Under the pieces are notes generated by a model. It did not search any database, was not told the origin of the DNA, and saw nothing but the letters and a program-made list of their open reading frames with translations. Positions 1 to 5,811 of a stretch of 6,044 nucleotides of DNA are shown here, piece after piece; position 1 is the stretch's first letter; each line of letters opens with the position of its first letter. The translations under genes and the position numbers were made by a program. Source of the stretch: Prolixibacteraceae bacterium (lineage in GTDB: Bacteria; Bacteroidota; Bacteroidia; Bacteroidales; Prolixibacteraceae); assembly GCA_009782655.1 (NCBI GenBank), contig WRIQ01000076.1:1-6044 (forward strand), read 5' to 3'.

Positions 1-6
1 ATGGGA

Positions 7-31
7 AATAACTTTCCCTCAGAAAGTTATT
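7..31. repeat. Perfect 10-bp inverted repeat at the left edge
   Basis: AATAACTTTC (7-16) pairs perfectly with GAAAGTTATT (22-31) around a five-base loop, CCTCA. The left arm can instead pair locally, GGGAAA (3-8) with TTTCCC (13-18), so two mutually exclusive hairpins are possible. No run of T follows on either strand, so it is not a textbook intrinsic terminator. It could be the 3' end of a transcript lying left of the window. Its role is unknown. Confidence 0.4.
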
Positions 32-127
32 CTCATTTCAACAAGAAGAACAAGCTCATAACCAACAAGAAGCAGAGTTGCATTTGATAGTTGAATCTAC
101 CGTTATTACATGAACAATAAAAAATAA

Positions 128-160
128 TTTTTTCAACATAAAATTGTATATTTTTGCGGT
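128..160 (+). promoter_or_regulatory. Candidate Bacteroidota-type promoter of speA
   Basis: TATTTTTG at 149-156 fits the Bacteroidota -7 box consensus TAnnTTTG exactly and is followed by C. A T-rich run (128-133) lies upstream about where the -33 TTTG element is expected, but it contains no exact TTTG. Transcription would begin near 160-165, giving a leader of about 55-60 nt before the speA ATG. Because the region is AT-rich, a chance match is possible. This is a prediction from consensus only. Confidence 0.4.
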
Positions 161-218
161 TCATATACATGGTCTTTTAAAGATTATAAAGAATTTTTAA
201 CCTGTTAATTGTGTTTCG

Positions 219-2111
219 ATGAGAAAATGGCACATAGAAGATTCGGCAGAACTATACAATATTAATGGGTGGGGGATAAATTACTTTTCGATCAACGAGA
301 AGGGAAATGTGGTGGTTACGCCCCGGAAAAACGGAGAGGCAGTCGATTTGCGGGAGCTTGTCGACGAGTTGCAGATGCGCGACGTGGCCACGCCGATGCT
401 TGTGCGTTTTCCCGACATCCTCGACAGCCGCATTGAAAAAATGGATTCCTGTTTCAGGATTGCCGCCGAAGAGTACGACTATAAGGCGCAGAATTTTATC
501 ATATATCCCATAAAAGTCAACCAGATGAAGCCGGTTGTCGAGGAGATTGTAGGACATGGCAAGAAATTCAATATCGGGCTCGAAGCCGGTTCCAAGCCGG
601 AACTTCACGCCGTGATTGCCATCAATCCGAACAACGATTCGCTGATTATCTGTAATGGCTACAAAGACGAAAGTTATATCGAATTGGCGTTGCTGGCGCA
701 GAAAATGGGACGCCGCATTTTTATTGTCGTCGAAAAGCTGAACGAACTGAAACTCATTGCAAAAATCGCCCGGAGGCTGAAGATAAAGCCCAATATCGGC
801 ATTCGCATTAAGCTTGCCAGTTCGGGAAGCGGCAAATGGGAAGATTCGGGAGGCGACGTGAGCAAGTTTGGCCTTACATCGAGTGAACTGCTTGAGGCTA
901 TGGATTATCTGGAAAAAAACTCCATGAAAGGATGTTTACGACTGCTCCATTTTCACATAGGTAGCCAAGTGAACAAAATCCGTCGCATAAAAATCGCCTT
1001 GCGCGAAGCCGCACAGTTTTACGTTCAGGTTCGTTTGGCCGGGTTCAATGTTGAGTTTGTAGACATTGGCGGCGGGCTGGGCGTCGACTACGACGGAACG
1101 CGCTCGTCGAACAGCGAAAGCAGCGTGAATTACAGCATTCAGGAGTATGTGAACGATGCCACATCGACCATGGTCGACGCGGCCAACAAAAAAGACATTC
1201 CGCATCCTAATATCATTACCGAATCAGGGCGCTCGTTGACGGCTCATCATTCGGTGCTGATTTTCGAAGTTCTCGAATCCACCTCTTTATCCACTTGGGA
1301 CGAAGAAGTGGAAATATCGCCCGAAGACCACGAATTGGTGCGCGACCTGTACGAAGCATGGGAGGCGCTGAACCAGCCGCGAATGTACGAAATCTGGCAC
1401 GATGCGCAGCAAATCCGCGAAGAAGCGCTCGACCTTTTCAGCCTCGGAATGCTCGACATAAAAACACGCGCCCAAATAGAACGGCTTTTCTGGTCGATAG
1501 CACGCGAAATAAACCAGATGACCGGAAAACTGAAACATGTGCCCGAAGAGTTGGTGTCGCTACCCAAATTACTGTCTGACAAGTTTTTCTGCAATTTCTC
1601 ACTGTTTCAATCGCTGCCAGATTCTTGGGCCATCGACCAGATTTTCCCGATCATGCCCATTCAGCGGCTCGACGAAAAACCCGACCGCTCGGCAACACTT
1701 CAGGATATAACCTGCGATTCGGACGGAAAAATCGACAACTTCATCTCAACACGCAACCTGTCGTATTACTTGCCGGTACACTCGCTGAATCCCAAAGAAT
1801 CGTATTATATCGCCGTTTTTCTGGTTGGCGCCTATCAGGAAATACTGGGCGATTTACATAATCTCTTTGGCGACACCAACGCCGTGCATGTTTCGGTAAA
1901 CGACAACGGGTATGAAATAGACCAGATTATTGATGGGGAAACCGTCGCCGAAGTGCTTGAGTATGTTCAGTATAACGCTAAAAAATTGGTACGTACCGTC
2001 GAAGGGTGGGTCACATCATCGGTGAAATCGGGAAAAATCAGCGCCGAAGAAGGAAAAGAGTTTCTGTCCAATTATCGTTCGGGGCTTTACGGATATACTT
2101 ATCTCGAATAA
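219..2111 (+). CDS. speA: Biosynthetic arginine decarboxylase (SpeA)
   Basis: Decarboxylates L-arginine to agmatine using pyridoxal phosphate, the entry step of the agmatine route to putrescine and spermidine. The 630-residue length fits the family (E. coli SpeA is about 658). An alanine-racemase-like barrel carries YPIKVNQ, with K99 as the expected PLP-linked lysine. It also carries GIRIKLASSGSGKW (194-207), HFHIGSQ (244-250), the glycine-rich phosphate-binding DIGGGLGVDYDG (282-293) and ITESGR (333-338). A helical insertion lies at about 360-445. The C-terminal beta domain holds CDSDGKID (499-506), whose C499/D500 are the likely active-site residues contributed across the dimer, and GAYQEILGDLHNLFGD (537-552). 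The protein appears complete and intact. The ATG at 219 opens a typical Bacteroidales N-terminus (MRKWHIEDSAELYNINGWG), with no Shine-Dalgarno in front, as is common in this phylum. It is likely cytoplasmic and transcribed alone, since a terminator follows directly. No agmatine-processing gene lies nearby. Confidence 0.96.
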   Translation: MRKWHIEDSAELYNINGWGINYFSINEKGNVVVTPRKNGEAVDLRELVDELQMRDVATPMLVRFPDILDSRIEKMDSCFRIAAEEYDYKAQNFIIYPIKVNQMKPVVEEIVGHGKKFNIGLEAGSKPELHAVIAINPNNDSLIICNGYKDESYIELALLAQKMGRRIFIVVEKLNELKLIAKIARRLKIKPNIGIRIKLASSGSGKWEDSGGDVSKFGLTSSELLEAMDYLEKNSMKGCLRLLHFHIGSQVNKIRRIKIALREAAQFYVQVRLAGFNVEFVDIGGGLGVDYDGTRSSNSESSVNYSIQEYVNDATSTMVDAANKKDIPHPNIITESGRSLTAHHSVLIFEVLESTSLSTWDEEVEISPEDHELVRDLYEAWEALNQPRMYEIWHDAQQIREEALDLFSLGMLDIKTRAQIERLFWSIAREINQMTGKLKHVPEELVSLPKLLSDKFFCNFSLFQSLPDSWAIDQIFPIMPIQRLDEKPDRSATLQDITCDSDGKIDNFISTRNLSYYLPVHSLNPKESYYIAVFLVGAYQEILGDLHNLFGDTNAVHVSVNDNGYEIDQIIDGETVAEVLEYVQYNAKKLVRTVEGWVTSSVKSGKISAEEGKEFLSNYRSGLYGYTYLE

Positions 2112-2145
2112 TATTTTCTCGCAAAGATGAAATAAAAAAAATGGG

Positions 2146-2182
2146 AACAGACGCAAAATATCATATTTTTGCGTCTGTTTTT
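2146..2182 (+). terminator. Intrinsic terminator after speA
   Basis: AACAGACGCAAAA (2146-2158) pairs perfectly over 13 bp with TTTTGCGTCTGTT (2167-2179) around an eight-base AT-rich loop. The T run continues to 2182. An A tract (2134-2141) precedes the stem. It starts 35 bp after the speA stop, which fits termination of speA. The right arm also contains TATTTTTG (2164-2171), the same box proposed as the speA promoter. Confidence 0.8.
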
Positions 2183-2413
2183 GTTATGTGAAAATTTACG
2201 CTCAGCGCGATTGTTTCGAATTGACGCAACGTCTTATGCATCATGACGAAGTTGTCCGAAGGCCGGATTGAGATAGAATGTAGATTTCCGGCAAGGTAGT
2301 AAAAAGGAGGATTCTCCCGAAAATGTCAACGCGTCAGGCAATGTCGATTTTCAATTCCTAACAACTCCGCATTTTGGTTTAATATAGTAAAAACTTCAAA
2401 AAACGAACAGAAT
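2183..2413. other. Spacer between speA and aspS; no supported gene
   Basis: About 230 bp separates the speA terminator from the aspS ATG. The middle part (about 2195-2345) is visibly less AT-rich than the leaders at 88-218 and 2355-2413. It contains GCCGGA (2262-2267) pairing with TCCGGC (2287-2292), and a GGAGG (2306-2310) whose GGAG can pair with CTCC (2314-2317). A 12-codon ATG frame follows (2323-2361). Another frame opens at 2243 and stops after 18 codons (2297-2299). On the minus strand 38 codons are open between stops at 2351-2353 and 2234-2236. None matches a family I know. The last 50 bp is A/T-rich with an A-rich stretch just before the aspS start. It could hold the aspS promoter and leader, a dispersed repeat or a gene remnant. 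Confidence 0.5.
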
Positions 2414-4171
2414 ATGTACAGAACAAATAGTTGCGGCGAGCTTCGAATAGCAAACTGCGGAAAAGAGGTGACCCTTGCGGGCTGGGTTCAACGGATACGC
2501 AACTTGGGCGCCATGTCGTTCATCGATTTGCGTGACCGTTACGGCATTACCCAATTGGTGGTTGATGAAAATTCGTCCAAAGAACTTCATCAAAAAGTGG
2601 GCGAACTGGGACGCGAATATGTGATTCAGGCGAAAGGCGCAGTCAGGGAGCGCGCCTCCAAAAACAACAAAATGCCCACCGGCGACGTCGAAATCCAGTT
2701 GTCGGAGATAAAAGTGCTGAACCCTTCGATGGTTCCTCCCTTTACCATTCAGAACGATACCGATGGCGGCGACGAGCTTCGCATGAGATACCGCTATCTG
2801 GATTTGCGCCGTGATGCGGTGCGTGAAAATCTTATTCTCCGCTCGAAAATGGCCATTGCTGTGCGCAACTACCTCGATTCGCTCGATTTCATTGAAACAG
2901 AAACGCCGGTTCTGATAAAATCGACGCCCGAAGGAGCGCGCGATTTTGTGGTTCCCTCGCGCATGAATCCGGGGGAATTTTATGCTTTGCCCCAATCGCC
3001 GCAACAGTTGAAACAACTGCTCATGGTGGCCGGTTTCGACCGCTACTACCAGATTGTGAAATGCTTCCGCGACGAAGACCTTCGCGCCGACCGCCAACCT
3101 GAATTCACACAAATAGACTGCGAAATGGCTTTCGTTGAGCAGAACGATGTTTTGGATACTTTTGAAGGGCTTACACGGCATTTGTTCCGCGAGATTAAAG
3201 GCCTCGACCCGGGAGCATTCCTGCGGATACCTTTTCCGGAAGCAATGGGAAAATATGGCAGCGACAAACCCGATATGCGCTTCGAAATGTTGTTGACCGA
3301 CATCACCGACGCGGCCAAAGGAAACGGTTTTCCTGTTTTCGACACGGCAGAATATATTGTTGCCATCAACGCCGGAGGCTGCACCGACTATACGCGCAAA
3401 CAGCTCGACGAGCTCACGGAATTTGTCAAGCGCCAGCAGGTGGGAGCCAAGGGGTTGGTGTATGTGAAGCACAATGCTGACGGAAGCCTGAAATCGTCGG
3501 TAGATAAGTTTTATAGCGAAACCGATTTGAAAAAGTGGGCTGGGTTATGCCGCTCGCAGCCGGGCGATTTGCTGTTAATTCTTTCGGGGCAAAAAGAAAA
3601 AACACAGGTGCAGATGGGCATCTTGCGCCTTGAGATGGCGCGCCGCCTCGGACTGATGGACAAAAACCGGTTTTGTCCGCTTTGGGTAGTGGATTTTCCG
3701 CTGCTCGAGTGGAATGAAGAAACAGGACGTTATCATGCGATGCACCATCCGTTTACGTCGCCGAAAAACGAAGATATTCACTTGCTCGACAGCCATCCGG
3801 GCAAAGTTCGCGCAAATGCTTACGACTTGGTTATCAACGGCGTCGAAATTGGCGGCGGCTCGGTTCGTATTTTCGACAGCGAATTACAGGCAAAAATGTT
3901 CGGGCTGCTGGGTTTCACGCCCTCGCAAGCGCAGGCGCAGTTTGGCTTTCTGATGAACGCTTTTAAGTATGGCGCGCCGCCGCACGCCGGCATTGCCTTT
4001 GGCTTCGACAGGTTGGTGAGCCTTTTTGCCGGTCTGGATTCCATCCGCGATGTGATTGCCTTTCCGAAAAATAATGCTGGTCGTGATATGATGATGGATG
4101 CGCCCGACACAATAGCAAAGGAGCAATTGGAAGAACTTAATCTTGAAATTAAACCGCCCGTAAAACAGTAG
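2414..4171 (+). CDS. aspS: Aspartyl-tRNA synthetase, bacterial class IIb type
   Basis: Charges tRNA(Asp) with aspartate in the cytoplasm and is essential for translation. At 585 residues it matches the bacterial AspRS length. An N-terminal OB-fold anticodon-binding domain (about 1-105) includes [20 protein letters not shown] (23-42). The class II core follows, with STPEGARDF (170-178), QSPQQLKQ (194-201), and motif 2 [18 protein letters not shown] (218-235), whose Arg binds ATP. A bacterial GAD-type insertion spans roughly 290-410. MHHPFTSP (443-450) and motif 3 [10 protein letters not shown] (526-535) complete the active site. The ATG at 2414 gives the [11 protein letters not shown] start expected in Bacteroidales. 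The leader is A-rich with no Shine-Dalgarno. L31 in NLG sits where discriminating AspRSs carry Leu and relaxed Asp/Asn enzymes often carry His, so it probably charges only tRNA(Asp). That reading is from memory of the family. The gene looks intact and converges on the ExbD operon. Confidence 0.97.
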   Translation: MYRTNSCGELRIANCGKEVTLAGWVQRIRNLGAMSFIDLRDRYGITQLVVDENSSKELHQKVGELGREYVIQAKGAVRERASKNNKMPTGDVEIQLSEIKVLNPSMVPPFTIQNDTDGGDELRMRYRYLDLRRDAVRENLILRSKMAIAVRNYLDSLDFIETETPVLIKSTPEGARDFVVPSRMNPGEFYALPQSPQQLKQLLMVAGFDRYYQIVKCFRDEDLRADRQPEFTQIDCEMAFVEQNDVLDTFEGLTRHLFREIKGLDPGAFLRIPFPEAMGKYGSDKPDMRFEMLLTDITDAAKGNGFPVFDTAEYIVAINAGGCTDYTRKQLDELTEFVKRQQVGAKGLVYVKHNADGSLKSSVDKFYSETDLKKWAGLCRSQPGDLLLILSGQKEKTQVQMGILRLEMARRLGLMDKNRFCPLWVVDFPLLEWNEETGRYHAMHHPFTSPKNEDIHLLDSHPGKVRANAYDLVINGVEIGGGSVRIFDSELQAKMFGLLGFTPSQAQAQFGFLMNAFKYGAPPHAGIAFGFDRLVSLFAGLDSIRDVIAFPKNNAGRDMMMDAPDTIAKEQLEELNLEIKPPVKQ

Positions 4172-4180
4172 TCTATAATT

Positions 4181-4216
4181 ACAAAAAAGGGAAATCGAAA
4201 GATTTCCCTTTTTTGT
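4181..4216. terminator. Bidirectional terminator between convergent aspS and exbD operon
   Basis: ACAAAAAAGGGAAATC (4181-4196) pairs perfectly over 16 bp with GATTTCCCTTTTTTGT (4201-4216). On the plus strand the loop is GAAA closed by C-G, a stable GNRA tetraloop, and the descending arm ends in six T. Read on the minus strand, the A tract becomes a matching T run, so the hairpin can also stop transcription from the other side. It starts 10 bp after the aspS stop codon and ends 22 bp before the end of the minus-strand operon, filling most of the 66-bp convergent gap. Confidence 0.93.
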
Positions 4217-4237
4217 GTAATGTGAAAAAATTAATTA

Positions 4238-4708
4238 CTAATTGGCAGTCGCTTTTCTCGTGCTGTAGCTGATGTGGAGAGCCGAGACTCTCCTCAGTTC
4301 CTGCTTGATGTCCTGCACAATTTTCATTTTCGTATGTTCATCTACTTTCAACGAAGTAATCATAAACGGTATTTCAGCCTCCTCCCGTGCTTCGCGTTCA
4401 GCGATTATAAAATCGATGATATCGGTTACGTCGGCAATTTGGTCGTTGAGCTGAATACGGGGTTCTACACCAAAAATTCTTTGAAACTGGGGCCTTGGCT
4501 CGCCTACATAAATATTGCTGACAAGCGATTTTTTTTCCAGTTTGTTGGCTTCGGATGCAATAGGCAACCTTTGTTGCACTCTAATGTCCACTTCCCGCAT
4601 GGATGTACTAACCATAAAGAAGAATAGCAACATGAATACAATATCGGGCAATGACGCCGTCGAAATTGCAGGAAGTTCTTTTGTTCCGTCTTTTCTAAAT
4701 TTACTCAT
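4238..4708 (-). CDS. ExbD/TolR-like biopolymer transport protein (second ExbD)
   Basis: Expected to be a single-pass inner-membrane subunit of an ExbB/ExbD-type proton-driven motor. The 156 residues fit the family's usual 130-200. A short basic cytoplasmic N-terminus (K3, R5, K6, K10) precedes one hydrophobic helix (about 21-37, LPDIVFMLLFFFMVSTS). That helix carries D22 at the position of the conserved proton-carrying Asp of ExbD/TolR. The remainder (about 38-156) is a soluble, charged domain that should lie in the periplasm. It is the last gene of the minus-strand operon. Its ATG is three bases from the upstream exbD stop and is preceded by a strong Shine-Dalgarno inside that gene. It differs clearly from its upstream neighbour apart from the N-terminal helix and a short RLP segment (48-50). 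Whether it serves TonB, a Tol-like system or another process cannot be read from the sequence, so I give no symbol. Confidence 0.9.
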   Translation of the reverse strand: MSKFRKDGTKELPAISTASLPDIVFMLLFFFMVSTSMREVDIRVQQRLPIASEANKLEKKSLVSNIYVGEPRPQFQRIFGVEPRIQLNDQIADVTDIIDFIIAEREAREEAEIPFMITSLKVDEHTKMKIVQDIKQELRRVSALHISYSTRKATAN

Positions 4709-4711
4709 AAT

Positions 4712-5296
4712 CTATCTCCTTGAAGTGGTGGTGGTTGGTTGCTGTTTTGGTTCTGCTTCAGAAATCCTTTGCGGATATACCTCCCTGACAGCATCTTGCT
4801 GCTCTTTGGAAAGGTCCTTATAAGATTTCCCAAATTTGGACTTAGATAATTCTTCTCTCAGTTCGTTGATGGCTCCAACTAATTCGTTTTGAACAGCGAT
4901 ATAAGTTCCATAGGAGGTTCCCAAGTCATTACGAAGCGATATAATACCCTTCGTAACAGGCACTTCTCCAAAAAACTGAATTTCTTTCATCTCTTTTTCA
5001 GGCAAAGTTTCCAAATCGTATGGATTTGCCATAAATTCTTTGGCTCTTTCGCGTATCCCGCTTAGCGGGAAAACGTTGTTCTGTACAAATAATTCATCCC
5101 TGAAATTTACCAGTACAACAAATACGTTACGCTCTTTTATCTCCGGCTGGTCTTGATCTTCTTCGATCCACGGAGGTAATCGCCTTTCCAGACCGCTGTC
5201 AACATTCATCGTAGTTGCAACCAGAAAAAAGATCAATAGCATAAATGCTATGTCTGCCAACGAAGCGGAGGGTATTTCCGGTACTTTTCTTGCCAT
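4712..5296 (-). CDS. ExbD/TolR-like biopolymer transport protein (first ExbD)
   Basis: Expected to be an inner-membrane partner of the ExbB-type channel encoded upstream. After a short N-terminus (MARKVPEIPSAS) comes one transmembrane helix (about 13-29, LADIAFMLLIFFLVATT). D15 sits at the conserved Asp position of ExbD/TolR. The periplasmic part is longer than in a minimal ExbD. It contains RRLPPW (38-43), an acidic stretch EEDQDQPE (45-52), beta-rich segments (about 56-76), a central region with no obvious ExbD counterpart (about 85-125), and a charged helical stretch (about 137-175). The polar tail ends in QQPTTTTSRR and looks disordered. At 194 residues it is at the upper end of the family. 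It starts 35 bp after the four-helix protein gene and ends three bases before the second ExbD, so all are likely co-transcribed. The two ExbD proteins are diverged paralogues, not a recent duplication. Confidence 0.9.
   Translation of the reverse strand: MARKVPEIPSASLADIAFMLLIFFLVATTMNVDSGLERRLPPWIEEDQDQPEIKERNVFVVLVNFRDELFVQNNVFPLSGIRERAKEFMANPYDLETLPEKEMKEIQFFGEVPVTKGIISLRNDLGTSYGTYIAVQNELVGAINELREELSKSKFGKSYKDLSKEQQDAVREVYPQRISEAEPKQQPTTTTSRR
4715..4721 (-). promoter_or_regulatory. Shine-Dalgarno of the last exbD gene, inside the preceding exbD
   Basis: Read on the minus strand, AAGGAGA lies six bases before the ATG at 4706-4708. It is formed by the last sense codons (Ser, Arg, Arg) of the 194-residue ExbD gene, whose TAG stop is at 4712-4714. 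It is the clearest ribosome-binding site in the window, where the other starts have weak or no such sequence. It confirms the start choice and suggests translational coupling of the two ExbD subunits. Confidence 0.75.
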
Positions 5297-5331
5297 AATT
5301 ACTCTTTTTTCCTGTTTTTGCTACGAATTAT

Positions 5332-5802
5332 CTATTTTTTGCTACCACTGATTATCTGTGATATGCCCGACCAGATGATGGCCAATAAGGTTACTCCGAA
5401 AAGCAGGTAGGTGGTGTACAAACCCGTATCTATCAATTTCGCAATTTTCGGAGTCAGGGTTCCATCCTGAATGAATTTGTTGACGCCAAAGAATTGCGGC
5501 ATGGTATCGGATGCAAACAGATAGGCAATGAGGACGATAACCAGCATGAATCCTAATGATATAAGTCCTTTGAAAGCCGTTCCTTTATCAAGGAACATCT
5601 GAATGATGCTGGCAATAATAGCAACTCCGGCACAACCAAACATAAGAATGTATGACCATGTCAGGTTGGTATTAATCCATCCTCCCATTGAGGGATCGTA
5701 TCTGTTGTCGCTAATATTAACCATCAACGAAACAACAAGAATGGCAGAAATAGCTACCAGCACCCACAATACGATAGTTACTAAACGTGATGCTTTTGTC
5801 AT
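5332..5802 (-). CDS. Uncharacterised four-helix membrane protein in an ExbB/ExbD operon
   Basis: I do not recognise a named family. The 156 residues are strongly hydrophobic with four likely transmembrane helices at about 7-29, 49-70, 76-97 and 127-151. Positive residues sit at the N-terminus (K3, R6), in the short middle loop (LDKGT, 71-75) and at the C-terminus (KK, 155-156). By the positive-inside rule both ends should therefore be cytoplasmic, with two outward loops, 30-48 (NRYDPSMGGW) and 98-126. No enzyme motif is visible. It lies nine bases after the ExbB-type gene and 35 bases before the first ExbD, all on the same strand, so an accessory or assembly role in that proton-channel complex is likely but inferred from position only. 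The ATG at 5800-5802 has no Shine-Dalgarno, as is common in Bacteroidota. From general familiarity, similar small proteins occur at this place in other Bacteroidales, annotated as hypothetical. Confidence 0.85.
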   Translation of the reverse strand: MTKASRLVTIVLWVLVAISAILVVSLMVNISDNRYDPSMGGWINTNLTWSYILMFGCAGVAIIASIIQMFLDKGTAFKGLISLGFMLVIVLIAYLFASDTMPQFFGVNKFIQDGTLTPKIAKLIDTGLYTTYLLFGVTLLAIIWSGISQIISGSKK

Positions 5803-5811
5803 AATACCAAT

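Larger units (their letters stand above)
1..218. other. AT-rich intergenic leader of speA
   Basis: No gene is supported here. The inverted repeat at 7-31 is followed by a short direct repeat, CAACAAGAAG at 39-48 and again at 63-72. One plus frame is open from base 1 to a TGA at 85-87 (28 codons, rich in Asn, Lys and Ser). It could be the tail of a gene entering from the left, but it matches nothing I recognise. From about 88 to 218 the sequence becomes very AT-rich and looks like a promoter region and untranslated leader for speA. Confidence 0.5.

Noticed and set aside
39..72. Repeat pair CAACAAGAAG as a CRISPR or iteron seed
   Set aside because: There are only two 10-base copies 24 bp apart in a low-complexity A/G-rich stretch, too few and too short for an array or origin.
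33..83. Short minus-strand frame encoding a hydrophobic 16-residue peptide
   Set aside because: The hydrophobic look comes from reading AAG/AAC-rich DNA backwards (CTT/TTG codons). It has no ribosome site and no downstream gene on that strand within view.
252..608. Minus-strand open frame inside speA
   Set aside because: It is opposite the PLP-lysine region of an intact speA, and its translation has no recognisable domain. It is a shadow frame.
2200..2330. Possible tRNA or known riboswitch in the spacer before aspS
   Set aside because: No cloverleaf, no GGTTCGA-type T-loop and no T-box-like conserved core could be found. Only short isolated stems are present.
2396..3472. Long open frame (358 codons) on the minus strand opposite aspS
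   Set aside because: It lies wholly antisense to a clearly conserved aspS, its product matches no family I know, and such frames arise from the third-position bias of the real gene. The aspS motifs run without a break across the region.
4274..4823. Plus-strand open frames opposite the two exbD genes
   Set aside because: They overlap each other and the recognised ExbD genes in antisense, encode no known domain, and lack leader signals.
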